In this document: one piece after another, positions 1 to 8,758 of the stretch
Layout of the letters: every line of letters starts with the position of its first letter
How positions within the stretch are numbered: the stretch's first letter is position 1
Assembly (NCBI RefSeq): GCF_002954445.1
Contig: NZ_MQWA01000001.1
Location: 2,506,248-2,570,247 of the forward strand
From: Rubritalea profundi
Lineage (GTDB): Bacteria; Verrucomicrobiota; Verrucomicrobiia; Verrucomicrobiales; Akkermansiaceae
Direction of reading: 5' to 3'
DNA: 64,000 nucleotides
Program-made: the position numbers and the translations under genes
Notes under the pieces: model-generated
What the model was told of the DNA's origin: nothing
Databases searched by the model: none
The model's input: only the letters and a program-made list of their open reading frames with translations

Positions 1-1
1 C

Positions 2-466
2 GAGATAGAGGCATTCAAGTTACGAATAACTGGTCCTTACTGGTGGGCGTACGTGACGATGATGTTCTGCAACGTGATTGTACCGCAGGTCTTTTGGTTC
101 AAGAAATGCCGTGAGAATCTCTGGATTGTCATGGGTATCTGTATGCTGGTGAACATCGGTATGTGGTTCGAGCGATTCGTAATCATTGTGACCACTCTTC
201 CACGTATGTGGCTGCCAGGTGACTGGAAGTACTACGAGGCGAGCCCAGTCGACGTCCTGACATTTGTCGGAACGATCGGGATGTTCCTGACACTCTTCCT
301 TCTCTTCCTCCGATTCCTACCATGTATCAACATAGCTGAGGTGAAGTGGACACTGCTAGAAGCAGACGCCCACTTCGACGACAAGAAGGCGCATCCTGAT
401 AAAGGAGTCGCAGCTGAAGCCGCTTACCAATACGAGCTCGACGTGAATCCAAACGTTGAGTGCTAA
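2..466 (+). CDS. actC: ACIII subunit ActC (NrfD/PsrC-like membrane protein), 3' part
   Basis: The open frame runs in from the left edge, so the first ATG in the window (53) is internal and the gene starts upstream. What is visible is the last ~154 residues: hydrophobic helices with a PYWWAYV stretch, an ERFVI stretch and a final TLFLLFLRF helix, followed by a short polar tail. These match the C-terminal helices of ActC, the NrfD-like quinol-site subunit of alternative complex III, which oxidises menaquinol and passes electrons to cytochrome c or directly to an oxidase. The assignment is supported by actD, actE and actF following immediately in the canonical order. actA and actB should lie just upstream, outside the window. 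Confidence 0.88.
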   Translation, partial: EIEAFKLRITGPYWWAYVTMMFCNVIVPQVFWFKKCRENLWIVMGICMLVNIGMWFERFVIIVTTLPRMWLPGDWKYYEASPVDVLTFVGTIGMFLTLFLLFLRFLPCINIAEVKWTLLEADAHFDDKKAHPDKGVAAEAAYQYELDVNPNVEC

Positions 467-505
467 TTCCGCCCTTATTCTTAATATTTACCTAATCACA
501 GAACA

Positions 506-1057
506 GTGAGTACTACAGTAAAACGCGTCTACGGTTACCTCGCCGAATTCGAAAGCGCATCACACCTCTACAAAGGAGCAGAACAAGTGCGTGATGCAGG
601 ATTCAAGAAGTGGGATTGTTATTCCTCTTACCCGATCCACGGACTCGACGATGCCATGGGCATTCGCCGCTCGATCCTTCCCTACTTTGTTTTCTTTGGT
701 GGTTCTACCGGACTACTCACTGGCTTCAGTTTGGCGTTCATCACTCAGGTGTTGATTTACCCAACAGTGGTTCAGGCAAAGCCAGCGAACATTTTCACCA
801 CAGCAGCGTTCTTCCCAATCATGTTTGAGCTGACGATTCTCTTCTCGGGTTTCACAGTGCTCTTTTGTCTACTCGGTTTGATGGGGCTCCCTCGTTTGAA
901 CCACCCACTTTTCGCTAGCCGCCAGTTCCACCGTGTGACTGACGATGGATTCTTCATCGCTATCGAAGCTCGCGACCCTAACTTCTCTGCCGAAGAGACA
1001 AAAGCCATGCTCGAAGCAGCTGGGGGTAAGAATATCGAACTCGTCGAAGAAGACTAA
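506..1057 (+). CDS. actD: ACIII subunit ActD (DUF3341 membrane protein)
   Basis: This 183-residue protein starts with GTG; no in-frame ATG gives a full N-terminus and the 39-base gap after actC fits. The N-terminal half has the ActD pattern YLAEFESA, a soluble domain with SYPIHGLDDAMG, then two hydrophobic hairpin helices (about residues 60-90 and 105-130) and a soluble C-terminus ending in an acidic tail. In alternative complex III, ActD is a small membrane-anchored subunit without cofactors that packs beside ActC and ActF. It lies between actC and actE in the same operon. Length and order are typical of the family. Confidence 0.9.
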   Translation: MSTTVKRVYGYLAEFESASHLYKGAEQVRDAGFKKWDCYSSYPIHGLDDAMGIRRSILPYFVFFGGSTGLLTGFSLAFITQVLIYPTVVQAKPANIFTTAAFFPIMFELTILFSGFTVLFCLLGLMGLPRLNHPLFASRQFHRVTDDGFFIAIEARDPNFSAEETKAMLEAAGGKNIELVEED

Positions 1058-1082
1058 ACGCAACTTTTTACTAACCACACTC

Positions 1083-1745
1083 ATGCGCTATTTCTTTATC
1101 ATTTACCTACTCCTTGCAGTCCTCGTTGTTAGCATCGGCGGATTCCGCGGAGATAAGTTCAAAAACACACCGATCCGTATCTTTCAAGATATGGACGAGC
1201 AGGACCGTATCAACCCTCAGCAAGCATCTGATTTCTTCAGCGATGGTCTCGGGGCGCGACAGCCTGTGGAGGAAACAGTCCCTCAGGGACTCGAGCCCGC
1301 ATCAATCGCTGACGCATCAACCCAGTCATTCGCTAATGATAACAGCTACTACCATAATGGTATGTATGACGACCAAGTCTTAGGAACTGGCCTGCCAATA
1401 AAGGAACTCGAACTCACTGAGGAAAACCTTCCGGCGTTCATTAATCGTGGAAAGATAGTGTTCAACGCTAATTGTTCTGGCTGCCACGGTATTTCAGGAA
1501 ATGGCAAAGGTGTTGTAGCATCCTACGGTGTTCCCGGTGTCATTAACCTAATTACCTCCGAGCTTCCAGACGGTGGCAAGTACGATGTGATCGTCAATGG
1601 TCGCGGCAATATGTCGGCATTTGGTTACCAAATAGACCTTAAAGATCGCTGGGCAATTATAGCTTACCTTCAGGCTCTTCAATACTCACGCAAAGCTCCG
1701 CTTGACCTCGTCAAGGATGCCTACGAAGCAGGATCTGCTAAGTAA
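1083..1745 (+). CDS. actE: ACIII subunit ActE, monoheme cytochrome c
   Basis: I chose the ATG at 1083 over a longer upstream reading because the protein then begins with a clean membrane anchor (MRYFFIIYLLLAVLVVSIGG), giving 220 residues and a 25-base gap after actD. The C-terminal half is a class I cytochrome c domain with one CSGCH heme site and a downstream Met in the NMSAFG segment as a plausible distal ligand. In alternative complex III, ActE carries electrons from the multiheme ActA and iron-sulfur ActB modules toward the terminal acceptor on the periplasmic side. It is part of the act operon. Confidence 0.9.
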   Translation: MRYFFIIYLLLAVLVVSIGGFRGDKFKNTPIRIFQDMDEQDRINPQQASDFFSDGLGARQPVEETVPQGLEPASIADASTQSFANDNSYYHNGMYDDQVLGTGLPIKELELTEENLPAFINRGKIVFNANCSGCHGISGNGKGVVASYGVPGVINLITSELPDGGKYDVIVNGRGNMSAFGYQIDLKDRWAIIAYLQALQYSRKAPLDLVKDAYEAGSAK

Positions 1746-1788
1746 TTTAATTTTTTAACTCACTCATTTTTTTTAACACACTAGTCCC

Positions 1789-3261
1789 ATGGCACATAAC
1801 GTCACATCACAGGACCTACCAGAGAATGGCGAAAAGATCGCTAAGAAAGACCTCAGTCTTCCTAAGCTCATCGCATTTGGTTTGTTTGTAGCTGGAGCAA
1901 TCGCCAGTTATTTCTTATTCAATGATCAAACATTCGGATCTGGCTACGCCTACTCTTGGTTATTCGCATTCCTTTTCTTTCTCACCCTCGCTTTAGGTGG
2001 AGTCTTCTGGACCACGCTGCACCACCTTACTAACTCAGGTTGGGGCGTCAGCGTGCGTCGCATCATGGAGAACCTAGGATTTATCTTCCCATTCATGGCA
2101 GTGATTGCCGTTCCTCTGATGATCCCATCCGTTCAGGACGATCTTTACGAGTGGATGAACCGCCACCGCGAAGTACAGCAGACGGTGGAAGCTGATCCTG
2201 TAACTTATAGTGATGGCACAACTGGTTATGAGGCAAAATACTCTAACCAAGACACAGTAAAGGCACATGAGCCCGGTGGCGGCTACAAGTCTCCAACAAA
2301 AGCGCAACTTTATGCGACTCATGACGCTCACGACCACCTTCTAAAAGCGAAGCACTGGTACATGACTCTCGATGGGTGGCTCATCCGCATCGTTTGTTTC
2401 TTCGTTTTCCTGAGTGCTGGAATCTTTCTACTGCGTAAAATCTCTATCGACCAGGACACCGATCCTAATCCGACCACTCGCCGCCTGATTCTTGCGCGTA
2501 AGGTTTCTTGCGCAGTGATGCCTATATTTGCAGTTGCTGCCACATTCCTAGCATTAGACTTCTTGATGGCACTCGACTACAAGTGGTTTTCCACGATGTA
2601 CGGAGTTTGGTTCTTTGCCGGTTGTGCGCTCAACTCTATGGCCGTGCTTATTCTGGCGCTCTCATGGCTTCGTTATAAAGGGTACCTTCAGACAGTCACT
2701 TCTGAGGAACACTACCACGTCATGGGCAAGCTAATGCATGCCTTCGTTATCTTCTGGGCCTACGTTTCATTCTCCCAGTTCATGTTGATCTGGTACGCAA
2801 ACATCACCGAGGAGACATCCTACTTCCTCCTGCGTAACTCATCTGACTTTGTGACATTAGCTGATGGTAGTGTGACTGGATCTGTAAACTGGAACGTTTG
2901 GAGCACGCTGCTTGTATTTCTTCACTTTGCAGTGCCATTTGTGATTCTTCTTCCCCACTATATGAAGAAAAAGGTGAAGTTCGTGGTTCCAATCTGTCTC
3001 TACATTCTCGTCATGCACGTACTCGATCTCTACATCGCAGTGATTCCTGAGCGTGGACCATCACTTTCTGTGATGGATAAGCTAGGAGTTGACTGTGAGT
3101 TACTTCTTACCGTACAGCACAATGCCTACCTAGGTGATATCGTGGCCTTCATCACAGTGGGAGCGTTCTTCGTATTTGTCTTCCTTCGCAACCTAGGCAG
3201 CGCAAATACTTACCCGAACCGCGACCCGCGTATCCTCGAGTCAGCGAATCTCCATAACTAA
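1789..3261 (+). CDS. actF: ACIII subunit ActF (NrfD-like quinol-binding membrane protein)
   Basis: A 490-residue polytopic protein with about ten hydrophobic helices, related to ActC/NrfD. Visible family features include GGVFWTTLHHLTN in the second or third helix, a soluble loop with many His and Asp between helices 4 and 5, FLALDFLMALDYKWFST, and the conserved YHVMGKLMHAFVIFWAYVSFSQFMLIWYANI region. ActF is the second large membrane subunit of alternative complex III and may contribute a proton path. It ends the act genes proper; a small gene and the cbb3-like trio follow in the same direction with short gaps. Confidence 0.92.
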   Translation: MAHNVTSQDLPENGEKIAKKDLSLPKLIAFGLFVAGAIASYFLFNDQTFGSGYAYSWLFAFLFFLTLALGGVFWTTLHHLTNSGWGVSVRRIMENLGFIFPFMAVIAVPLMIPSVQDDLYEWMNRHREVQQTVEADPVTYSDGTTGYEAKYSNQDTVKAHEPGGGYKSPTKAQLYATHDAHDHLLKAKHWYMTLDGWLIRIVCFFVFLSAGIFLLRKISIDQDTDPNPTTRRLILARKVSCAVMPIFAVAATFLALDFLMALDYKWFSTMYGVWFFAGCALNSMAVLILALSWLRYKGYLQTVTSEEHYHVMGKLMHAFVIFWAYVSFSQFMLIWYANITEETSYFLLRNSSDFVTLADGSVTGSVNWNVWSTLLVFLHFAVPFVILLPHYMKKKVKFVVPICLYILVMHVLDLYIAVIPERGPSLSVMDKLGVDCELLLTVQHNAYLGDIVAFITVGAFFVFVFLRNLGSANTYPNRDPRILESANLHN

Positions 3262-3322
3262 CAATGAGTTATCAGACTCACACTTCACCTATTAACGGAT
3301 AACAAATAACCGATAACAATTT

Positions 3323-3655
3323 ATGGAACCAAATCTCAGAGATACTCCACTGCGCCGCTTCAATACTTTCTTTTGGGGGTTGGCACTCTTCCTTGTATTC
3401 GCTATCGCAGCAGTGCTTGTAAAAAATATCATAGCCACTGATGTAGTTGACGCAGAAATAGAGCAAGGCAAGGTGCGCACAGAGACATTCAACAGGATCA
3501 ATGCTGAGCAAATCGCTGAGCGCAATACATACAAAGACAACGGGGACGGTACAGTTCAGGTCAAGCCTGAGGACGTATTCGGTCTTGGTAAGCAAATGGG
3601 CCTGCTCGACGGCCCTGAGGCTTCTGATAAGAAGCATGGTAAGCAGTTTGACTAA
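3323..3655 (+). CDS. Small single-pass membrane protein in respiratory operon
   Basis: 110 residues, unrecognised. A short charged N-terminus containing RDTPLRRFN is followed by one membrane helix (about residues 16-36) and a hydrophilic, mostly charged remainder with no Cys, so it cannot bind heme c covalently. It sits 61 bases after actF and 39 bases before the CcoN-like gene, so it is almost certainly co-transcribed. The single-pass layout resembles small accessory subunits of oxidase or ACIII complexes. I infer it is a structural subunit or assembly factor; nothing in the sequence shows a catalytic role. Confidence 0.75.
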   Translation: MEPNLRDTPLRRFNTFFWGLALFLVFAIAAVLVKNIIATDVVDAEIEQGKVRTETFNRINAEQIAERNTYKDNGDGTVQVKPEDVFGLGKQMGLLDGPEASDKKHGKQFD

Positions 3656-3694
3656 AGGTCGAACCTAACAAAATTTCTAACGATATATAGAATC

Positions 3695-5173
3695 ATGGCA
3701 TCCGAAATTACCAGCCAACAAGTCGAAGACAATGTGCTGAGATCGCAAATTGACCGATCTCTCCGTCACCCAGTGATGTTCTTCTTCACCAGCGGCGCAG
3801 CATGGCTCGCGGTCTCACTTATTTTAGGTGTGATAGCATCCGCTAAGTCGCACTCACCAGGGTTCCTCGGTGAATGTTCATTCTTTAACTACGGACGCGT
3901 CTTCCAGGCGCACATGGCTACCTTCATTTACGGATGGGGAGCGCAAGCTGCCTTTGGTGTGATCATCTGGCTGATGGCTCGCCTTTCTCGTCAAGAGAGC
4001 AAGAAGTCTGGCATCATCCTTGCTATCGGCCACTTTTGGAACTTCGCGATTAGTCTTGGAACGCTCTGTATCTTGATGGGCCCGGGCTTCATCCTTGGTA
4101 GTGGTACTGGTAAAGCGTGGATGTACTTCCCCGATTGGGTTTGGCCAGTTCTTCTTGTATGTTACTTCGGTATCGGCATTTGGTCAGTGATCGCATTCCG
4201 CGTTCGCCGTGGTGGTCACGTGTACATTTCTCAATGGTACCTGATGGCTGCACTGTTCTGGTTCCCATGGGTATTCCTCACTGGAAACATCTTTATCAAC
4301 ACATTCGCAGACGCTGGTAACGGCGTGATGGCAGCAGGTATCAATGCCTGGTTCCGTTCTGCCATGCTCTTCCTCTTCTTCACACCAGTAGCCATCGCCA
4401 GCGCTTACTACATCACACCCAAGGTGACTGGCCGCCCGGTTTATTCCTACAAGCTGGCACTACTTGGATTCTGGTCACTCGCAGTCATCGGGCCATGGGC
4501 CGGCATGCAGAAAGTAATGGGAGCACCGATTCCGTCTTTCCTTCAGTTCGCTGGAGCAGGTGCAGCTGTCCTCTTCATCATTCCCGCACTTTGTGTCGCA
4601 GTGAACATTCTCAAGACCGCTACTGGTAAGACATCCGCAGTGGCTCACTCACCTTCACTTCGATTCACTATGGCGGGCATCATTGGCCTTATTGCTACTG
4701 CGGTAGTGGGTGGTTTGCTAGCTCTTCCTGGTGCGCTTCGGTACACCCAGTTCGCCTTCGGCGGTACTTACGGATACGAGATTCTAGCTCTCTACGGGTT
4801 TTTCTCCATGTCAATGTTCGGCGCGATCTACTTCATCGTTCCACGTGTGACTAACCGCGAGTGGATATCCGTTGGTCTTATCCGCCAGCACTTCTGGCTT
4901 TCGCTATATGGAGTGGTCTTCATTGGCCTGTTTTGCTGTATCCTTGGTGCGTTCATGCACGGATACGCACTAGAGACTTTCACCGTGCCGGCTGAGTCAG
5001 CACAGGATCGTCTTTACGCATACACAGTTGGAGTCACCACTGGTTGGGTGTTTGTCGCAGTTGCAAATGTCTTCTTCTGCCTTCACCTCCTGCTCATGTG
5101 GCTCCGCCTAGGTCGTCGCAGTAGTCACCCGACGCTGCTTCAGCACCATACGCCAACTATCCCAGTTGCTTAA
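3695..5173 (+). CDS. CcoN-like heme-copper oxidase subunit I lacking metal ligands
   Basis: 492 residues with about twelve membrane helices, clearly homologous to CcoN of cbb3 oxidases (YGRVFQAHM, SQWYLMAALFWFPW, TGRPVYSY, LYGFFSM, FGAIYFIVPR). The catalytic ligands are gone. By gapless motif alignment with Pseudomonas CcoN, the CuB histidines H207, H257 and H258 are S222, Q272 and K273; cross-link Tyr251 is G266; heme b3 ligand H347 is Y361; heme b ligand H349 is I363. Only the first heme b ligand (H73 here) remains. The reading frame is intact and the fold motifs are strongly kept, so this looks like a preserved non-catalytic paralogue, not a decaying gene. It is followed by CcoO-like and CcoP-like genes and lies between ACIII and an A-type oxidase. 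The role is inferred to be structural. Confidence 0.9.
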   Translation: MASEITSQQVEDNVLRSQIDRSLRHPVMFFFTSGAAWLAVSLILGVIASAKSHSPGFLGECSFFNYGRVFQAHMATFIYGWGAQAAFGVIIWLMARLSRQESKKSGIILAIGHFWNFAISLGTLCILMGPGFILGSGTGKAWMYFPDWVWPVLLVCYFGIGIWSVIAFRVRRGGHVYISQWYLMAALFWFPWVFLTGNIFINTFADAGNGVMAAGINAWFRSAMLFLFFTPVAIASAYYITPKVTGRPVYSYKLALLGFWSLAVIGPWAGMQKVMGAPIPSFLQFAGAGAAVLFIIPALCVAVNILKTATGKTSAVAHSPSLRFTMAGIIGLIATAVVGGLLALPGALRYTQFAFGGTYGYEILALYGFFSMSMFGAIYFIVPRVTNREWISVGLIRQHFWLSLYGVVFIGLFCCILGAFMHGYALETFTVPAESAQDRLYAYTVGVTTGWVFVAVANVFFCLHLLLMWLRLGRRSSHPTLLQHHTPTIPVA

Positions 5174-5213
5174 TTTCTATCTTTTCTAATTTTACCTAAC
5201 GATTCACGAAACC

Positions 5214-5972
5214 ATGACTGTTAAAACATTCTTCATAGGCCTGATTGCAAGTTTTGCACTTCCGTGGCTTGCAGTTGTAGCTGTACCCTACGCCACAATG
5301 CGCGCTGTAGAGATCCCTCAGTTCGATCTTAGTAAAGATGGCAAAGAGGGAGCATACACACCAGTGAAGTCTGGGCATGTTACTTTCGGCTCGACCATCT
5401 ACGGTGCTGAAGGTTGTGCCCAGTGCCATAGCCAGCTTGCTCGTCCTACCTACGCTGGTAATGACTTAGGTCGCCCAGATCTCGCTGGTATCGCTAAAGA
5501 TCCTGACATCGGTGACACCCGCCGTGAGTCCAATCTTTGGGACTACGCTGGTGAGCCCTTCGCCTGGATCGGTGAAACCCGCATGGGCCCTGACCTAGGC
5601 AACTTTGGTCGCCGCATGGAGATACTCGCTCTTAAGGAAAATAAAGTGCGTGCAGAAGAGCTCGGCATCAAAGTGGTTGATCTTCCGCAAGCTGAAAAAT
5701 TTAATATTGTGACATCAGTCAATCTTCACCTTTACGACCCACGTATTGGGAACTATAGTTCCATCTGCCAATCCAACAAGAGCCTCTTCGAGACGAAGAA
5801 AGTATACGGTCAAGGAGCAGTGAATGCCTTACCCATTGAATCAAATGATGGCCAACAGATTATCCCAGGCGAGAAAGTCCTCACGCTCACTTCTTACCTT
5901 CTCGGACTCAAGCGTGACGGTGAAGTGCCAAGCTCGATCAACTACTCCCGTAACAAGAAGTCTTCCAAGTAA
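5214..5972 (+). CDS. CcoO-like membrane cytochrome c
   Basis: 252 residues: an N-terminal membrane anchor (about residues 5-27), then a cytochrome c domain with the CcoO-type site GCAQCHSQLARP (Cys68, Cys71, His72). The later CcoO motif that normally supplies the distal Met (PR...S.MP) reads PRIGNYSSICQ, placing Cys185 where Met is expected, so heme ligation is probably altered or the heme is five-coordinate. The protein is similar in length to or slightly longer than usual CcoO. It is 40 bases downstream of the ligand-less CcoN-like gene and likely pairs with it, passing electrons in the periplasm. Confidence 0.88.
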   Translation: MTVKTFFIGLIASFALPWLAVVAVPYATMRAVEIPQFDLSKDGKEGAYTPVKSGHVTFGSTIYGAEGCAQCHSQLARPTYAGNDLGRPDLAGIAKDPDIGDTRRESNLWDYAGEPFAWIGETRMGPDLGNFGRRMEILALKENKVRAEELGIKVVDLPQAEKFNIVTSVNLHLYDPRIGNYSSICQSNKSLFETKKVYGQGAVNALPIESNDGQQIIPGEKVLTLTSYLLGLKRDGEVPSSINYSRNKKSSK

Positions 5973-6046
5973 TCAATTTTTCGCCATGTCATAGAAAAAA
6001 CCTTGAAGCACCCATCCTTTCAACTCATCAACAGCCAAACATTCCG

Positions 6047-6823
6047 ATGTCATCTGACCAACAACCAGTAGATCCTCCAAAACCGGATCTCGAAGATTCC
6101 ACAAACGTTGCACAGGCCCACGAAGAAGTGAGCTGCACTGCAGCAGCGGCTTCCCGTGAACAACAACTTCGCGAGAATGGCCTCGAGCCAGTCTCCATTT
6201 GGCTAATGGTTGCCGGATTTATCGTCGCAATCGTCGGTGGTAGCGTTCTGTTTGCTTCCAATAACTTTTTCTCCTACGACGAGTTCACTAAACAAGACTA
6301 CGTCCGCGCTGAGTATGATGGGAATAAAATAACAATCCCGATGGCACTCGCTGGAGATACCTACATGAAGAAGGGTGCAGCTCTCTATAAGAACTGTGCT
6401 GCCTGTCACGGTGCTGACGGTGCTGGTGTGGCGGGTGCTTTCCCTACGCTTGCTGGTTCTGAGTGGGTCACTGGCTCCGGTGCAGTTCCTGCGCTTGCGA
6501 TCATTCACGGTGTTAAAGGCAAGATTGAAGTGTCTGGTAATACTTACAATGGTGTAATGCCTGCGATGGCAGACGGTTGGAGTGACTTCGATATTGCCGC
6601 GCTTGTCTACTATGTTCAGAACAGCTTTGGCAACACAGTTGGTGAGATCTACTCAACGGAACAAATCACAGAAATTCGCGCTATCAGCAAAGAACACGGC
6701 AAGAATGCAATGACTGCCGATGACCTTAAAAAGCACCTCGACAAGAAGTTCGTAGCTGCAGCGCTTACCCCTGAAACAATGCTCAACTTAAAGACTGGAG
6801 AAGTCGTTGACGCATCCGAGTAA
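6047..6823 (+). CDS. Membrane-anchored monoheme cytochrome c (CcoP-like)
   Basis: 258 residues: a cytoplasmic N-terminus with Pro and acidic residues, one membrane helix (about residues 50-70), then a periplasmic class I cytochrome c domain with CAACH (117-121) and a candidate distal Met in GVMPAM. True CcoP is normally diheme; this protein has only one CxxCH. The ~35 residues at the C-terminus are charged and look helical. It completes a CcoN/CcoO/CcoP-like trio and lies 38 bases before coxA, so it may hand electrons to the CuA site of the downstream oxidase. That hand-off is inference. Confidence 0.88.
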   Translation: MSSDQQPVDPPKPDLEDSTNVAQAHEEVSCTAAAASREQQLRENGLEPVSIWLMVAGFIVAIVGGSVLFASNNFFSYDEFTKQDYVRAEYDGNKITIPMALAGDTYMKKGAALYKNCAACHGADGAGVAGAFPTLAGSEWVTGSGAVPALAIIHGVKGKIEVSGNTYNGVMPAMADGWSDFDIAALVYYVQNSFGNTVGEIYSTEQITEIRAISKEHGKNAMTADDLKKHLDKKFVAAALTPETMLNLKTGEVVDASE

Positions 6824-6861
6824 CTAATCTAGACCCCACATACCTTTTACATAGCGTAATT

Positions 6862-8706
6862 ATGAGTGACCACGACGACCATCACAACCCGAGTTTCTTA
6901 CAGAAATACGTCTTTTCTACTGATCATAAAATGATCGGTATTCAATATGGAATAACTGCCTTGTTCTTCCTCCTATTTGGATTTTTTCTGATGATGGTAA
7001 TGCGTTGGAGCATTGCCTATCCTAACGAACCCCTCCCAGAGTGGCTCAGCTGGGTCTTCACTGATACATGGAAGGGCCGCTGGCTCACCGACGGTAAAGT
7101 GACAGGAGAGACCTACAACATGTTTGGTGCCATGCACGGGACAATCATGGTTTTCCTTGGAGTGGTGCCACTCGGCTTCGGTGCCTTTGGTAACTACGTG
7201 ACTCCGCTGCAAATCGGCGCTCCAGACATGGCATTTCCTAAGCTCAATATGATGTCGTATTGGACCTACCTAGTTGGTGGTTTGCTGATGTGTGGCTCAT
7301 TTTTCCTTGAGTCTGGTTCCGCTAAATCTGGTTGGACAAACTACCCACCATTGGCGGCGATTGCTGACTCCCAGCATCCCAACCAGTTCTTCACTGGTCA
7401 GACCCAGTGGCTCATAGGTCTAGTTTTCCTGATTTCCTCATCACTGCTAGGATCGGTCAACTTCATCACCACCATCATCAACCTGCGAGCCAAGGGCATG
7501 ACCTGGATGCGTATGCCATTCTTTGTGTGGGCGATGCTTGTGACTGCTTTCCTTCTTCTTCTCGCATTCCCACCACTCGAAGTGGCAGGTATTATGCAGT
7601 TGGTTGATCGATTCTTCGGTTCTTCCTTCTTCCTCCCATCAGGTCTCTACACATCTGACACAGGTGTCATTGAGCATGCTGGTGGTGGTTCACCGCTTCT
7701 GTTCCAGCACTTGTTCTGGTTCCTCGGTCACCCGGAAGTGTACGTTCTTCTTCTACCATCTATCGCCTGTGTCGCGGAGATTATCCCAGCAAACACACGT
7801 AAGCCACTTTGGGGTTACAAGTCCATGGTCTACGCAGTGTTGGTGCTCGGTTTCCTTTCCTTCATCGTATGGGCACATCACATGTACATCACAGGTATGG
7901 GGTCTGGCGTTTCTACCTTCTTCCAGATCACCACAGTGCTGATTTCAGTACCATCAGTGGTGTTGATCACCTCCATGTTGATCTCGCTCTGGGGTGGTTC
8001 TATCCGCTTCACGATGCCAATGATCTGGGCATGTGCTTTCCTTCCGATGTTCGGTATTGGTGGACTCACCGGTCTACCACTGGCCTTCAACCTCGTAGGT
8101 CTCCACCTTCACGATACCTACTACGTGATTGGTCACTTCCACTATGTGGTTGCTCCGGGTATTCTGTTCGGTCTATTCGCCGGTATCTACTACTGGTATC
8201 CCAAGATGTTCGGTCGCCACATGAACACGGTGCTTGGTCACCTTCACTTCTGGCCATCATTGGTAGCGATTAACTTCGTGTTCTTTCCAATGCTGATGCA
8301 GGGAATGGCTGGTTTCCACCGCCGTTGGTACAATGGTGGTGACGCCTACGTGGTTGACGCTGACTCGGCTAACGTTTTCGGCCAGACCGTCCGTAGTTTC
8401 ATCGAACTCAACCAGGTGATGTCCGTAGCAGTATTCGTACTCGCGGCGGCTCAGCTCCCATTCATCATCAACCTCTTCACTGCCTGGTTTGCTGGTAAGA
8501 AAGTGGCTAACGATAACCCATGGGATGCAACGACTCTCGAGTGGGCCACTCCAACGCCTCCGGGCCATGGTAACTTCACTTTCGACATTGCTGTCTACCG
8601 CGGACCCTACGAGTACTCTCGTCCAGACCGCGATACAGACTACTACCCACAGTGGGAAGAGCCAACTAAGAAGGCCGATAAAGCTCAACCCGAGTCCGCT
8701 GAGTAA
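6862..8706 (+). CDS. coxA: Cytochrome c oxidase subunit I (A-family heme-copper oxidase)
   Basis: 614 residues with about twelve helices and all catalytic features. AMHGT carries a low-spin heme ligand. GHPEVY carries the CuB His, the proton-loading Glu and the cross-linked Tyr. HHMYITGM carries two more CuB His. HDTYYVIGHFHYV carries the heme a3 and heme a ligands. The Glu in GHPEVY marks the A1 type. This is therefore the real oxygen-reducing subunit of the operon, unlike the CcoN-like protein upstream. The N-terminus is His/Asp rich and the C-terminus ends in an acidic tail. The gap to the CcoP-like gene is 38 bases and coxC follows after 52 bases. Confidence 0.96.
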   Translation: MSDHDDHHNPSFLQKYVFSTDHKMIGIQYGITALFFLLFGFFLMMVMRWSIAYPNEPLPEWLSWVFTDTWKGRWLTDGKVTGETYNMFGAMHGTIMVFLGVVPLGFGAFGNYVTPLQIGAPDMAFPKLNMMSYWTYLVGGLLMCGSFFLESGSAKSGWTNYPPLAAIADSQHPNQFFTGQTQWLIGLVFLISSSLLGSVNFITTIINLRAKGMTWMRMPFFVWAMLVTAFLLLLAFPPLEVAGIMQLVDRFFGSSFFLPSGLYTSDTGVIEHAGGGSPLLFQHLFWFLGHPEVYVLLLPSIACVAEIIPANTRKPLWGYKSMVYAVLVLGFLSFIVWAHHMYITGMGSGVSTFFQITTVLISVPSVVLITSMLISLWGGSIRFTMPMIWACAFLPMFGIGGLTGLPLAFNLVGLHLHDTYYVIGHFHYVVAPGILFGLFAGIYYWYPKMFGRHMNTVLGHLHFWPSLVAINFVFFPMLMQGMAGFHRRWYNGGDAYVVDADSANVFGQTVRSFIELNQVMSVAVFVLAAAQLPFIINLFTAWFAGKKVANDNPWDATTLEWATPTPPGHGNFTFDIAVYRGPYEYSRPDRDTDYYPQWEEPTKKADKAQPESAE

Positions 8707-8758
8707 TCTAGCTCGCGCTACCACTCTAACTTACGAAACATAAAGAAACACTTTTCCC

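Noticed and set aside
945-1082. Longer N-terminus for ActE
   Set aside because: It would overlap actD in another frame and hides the membrane anchor that begins at 1083.
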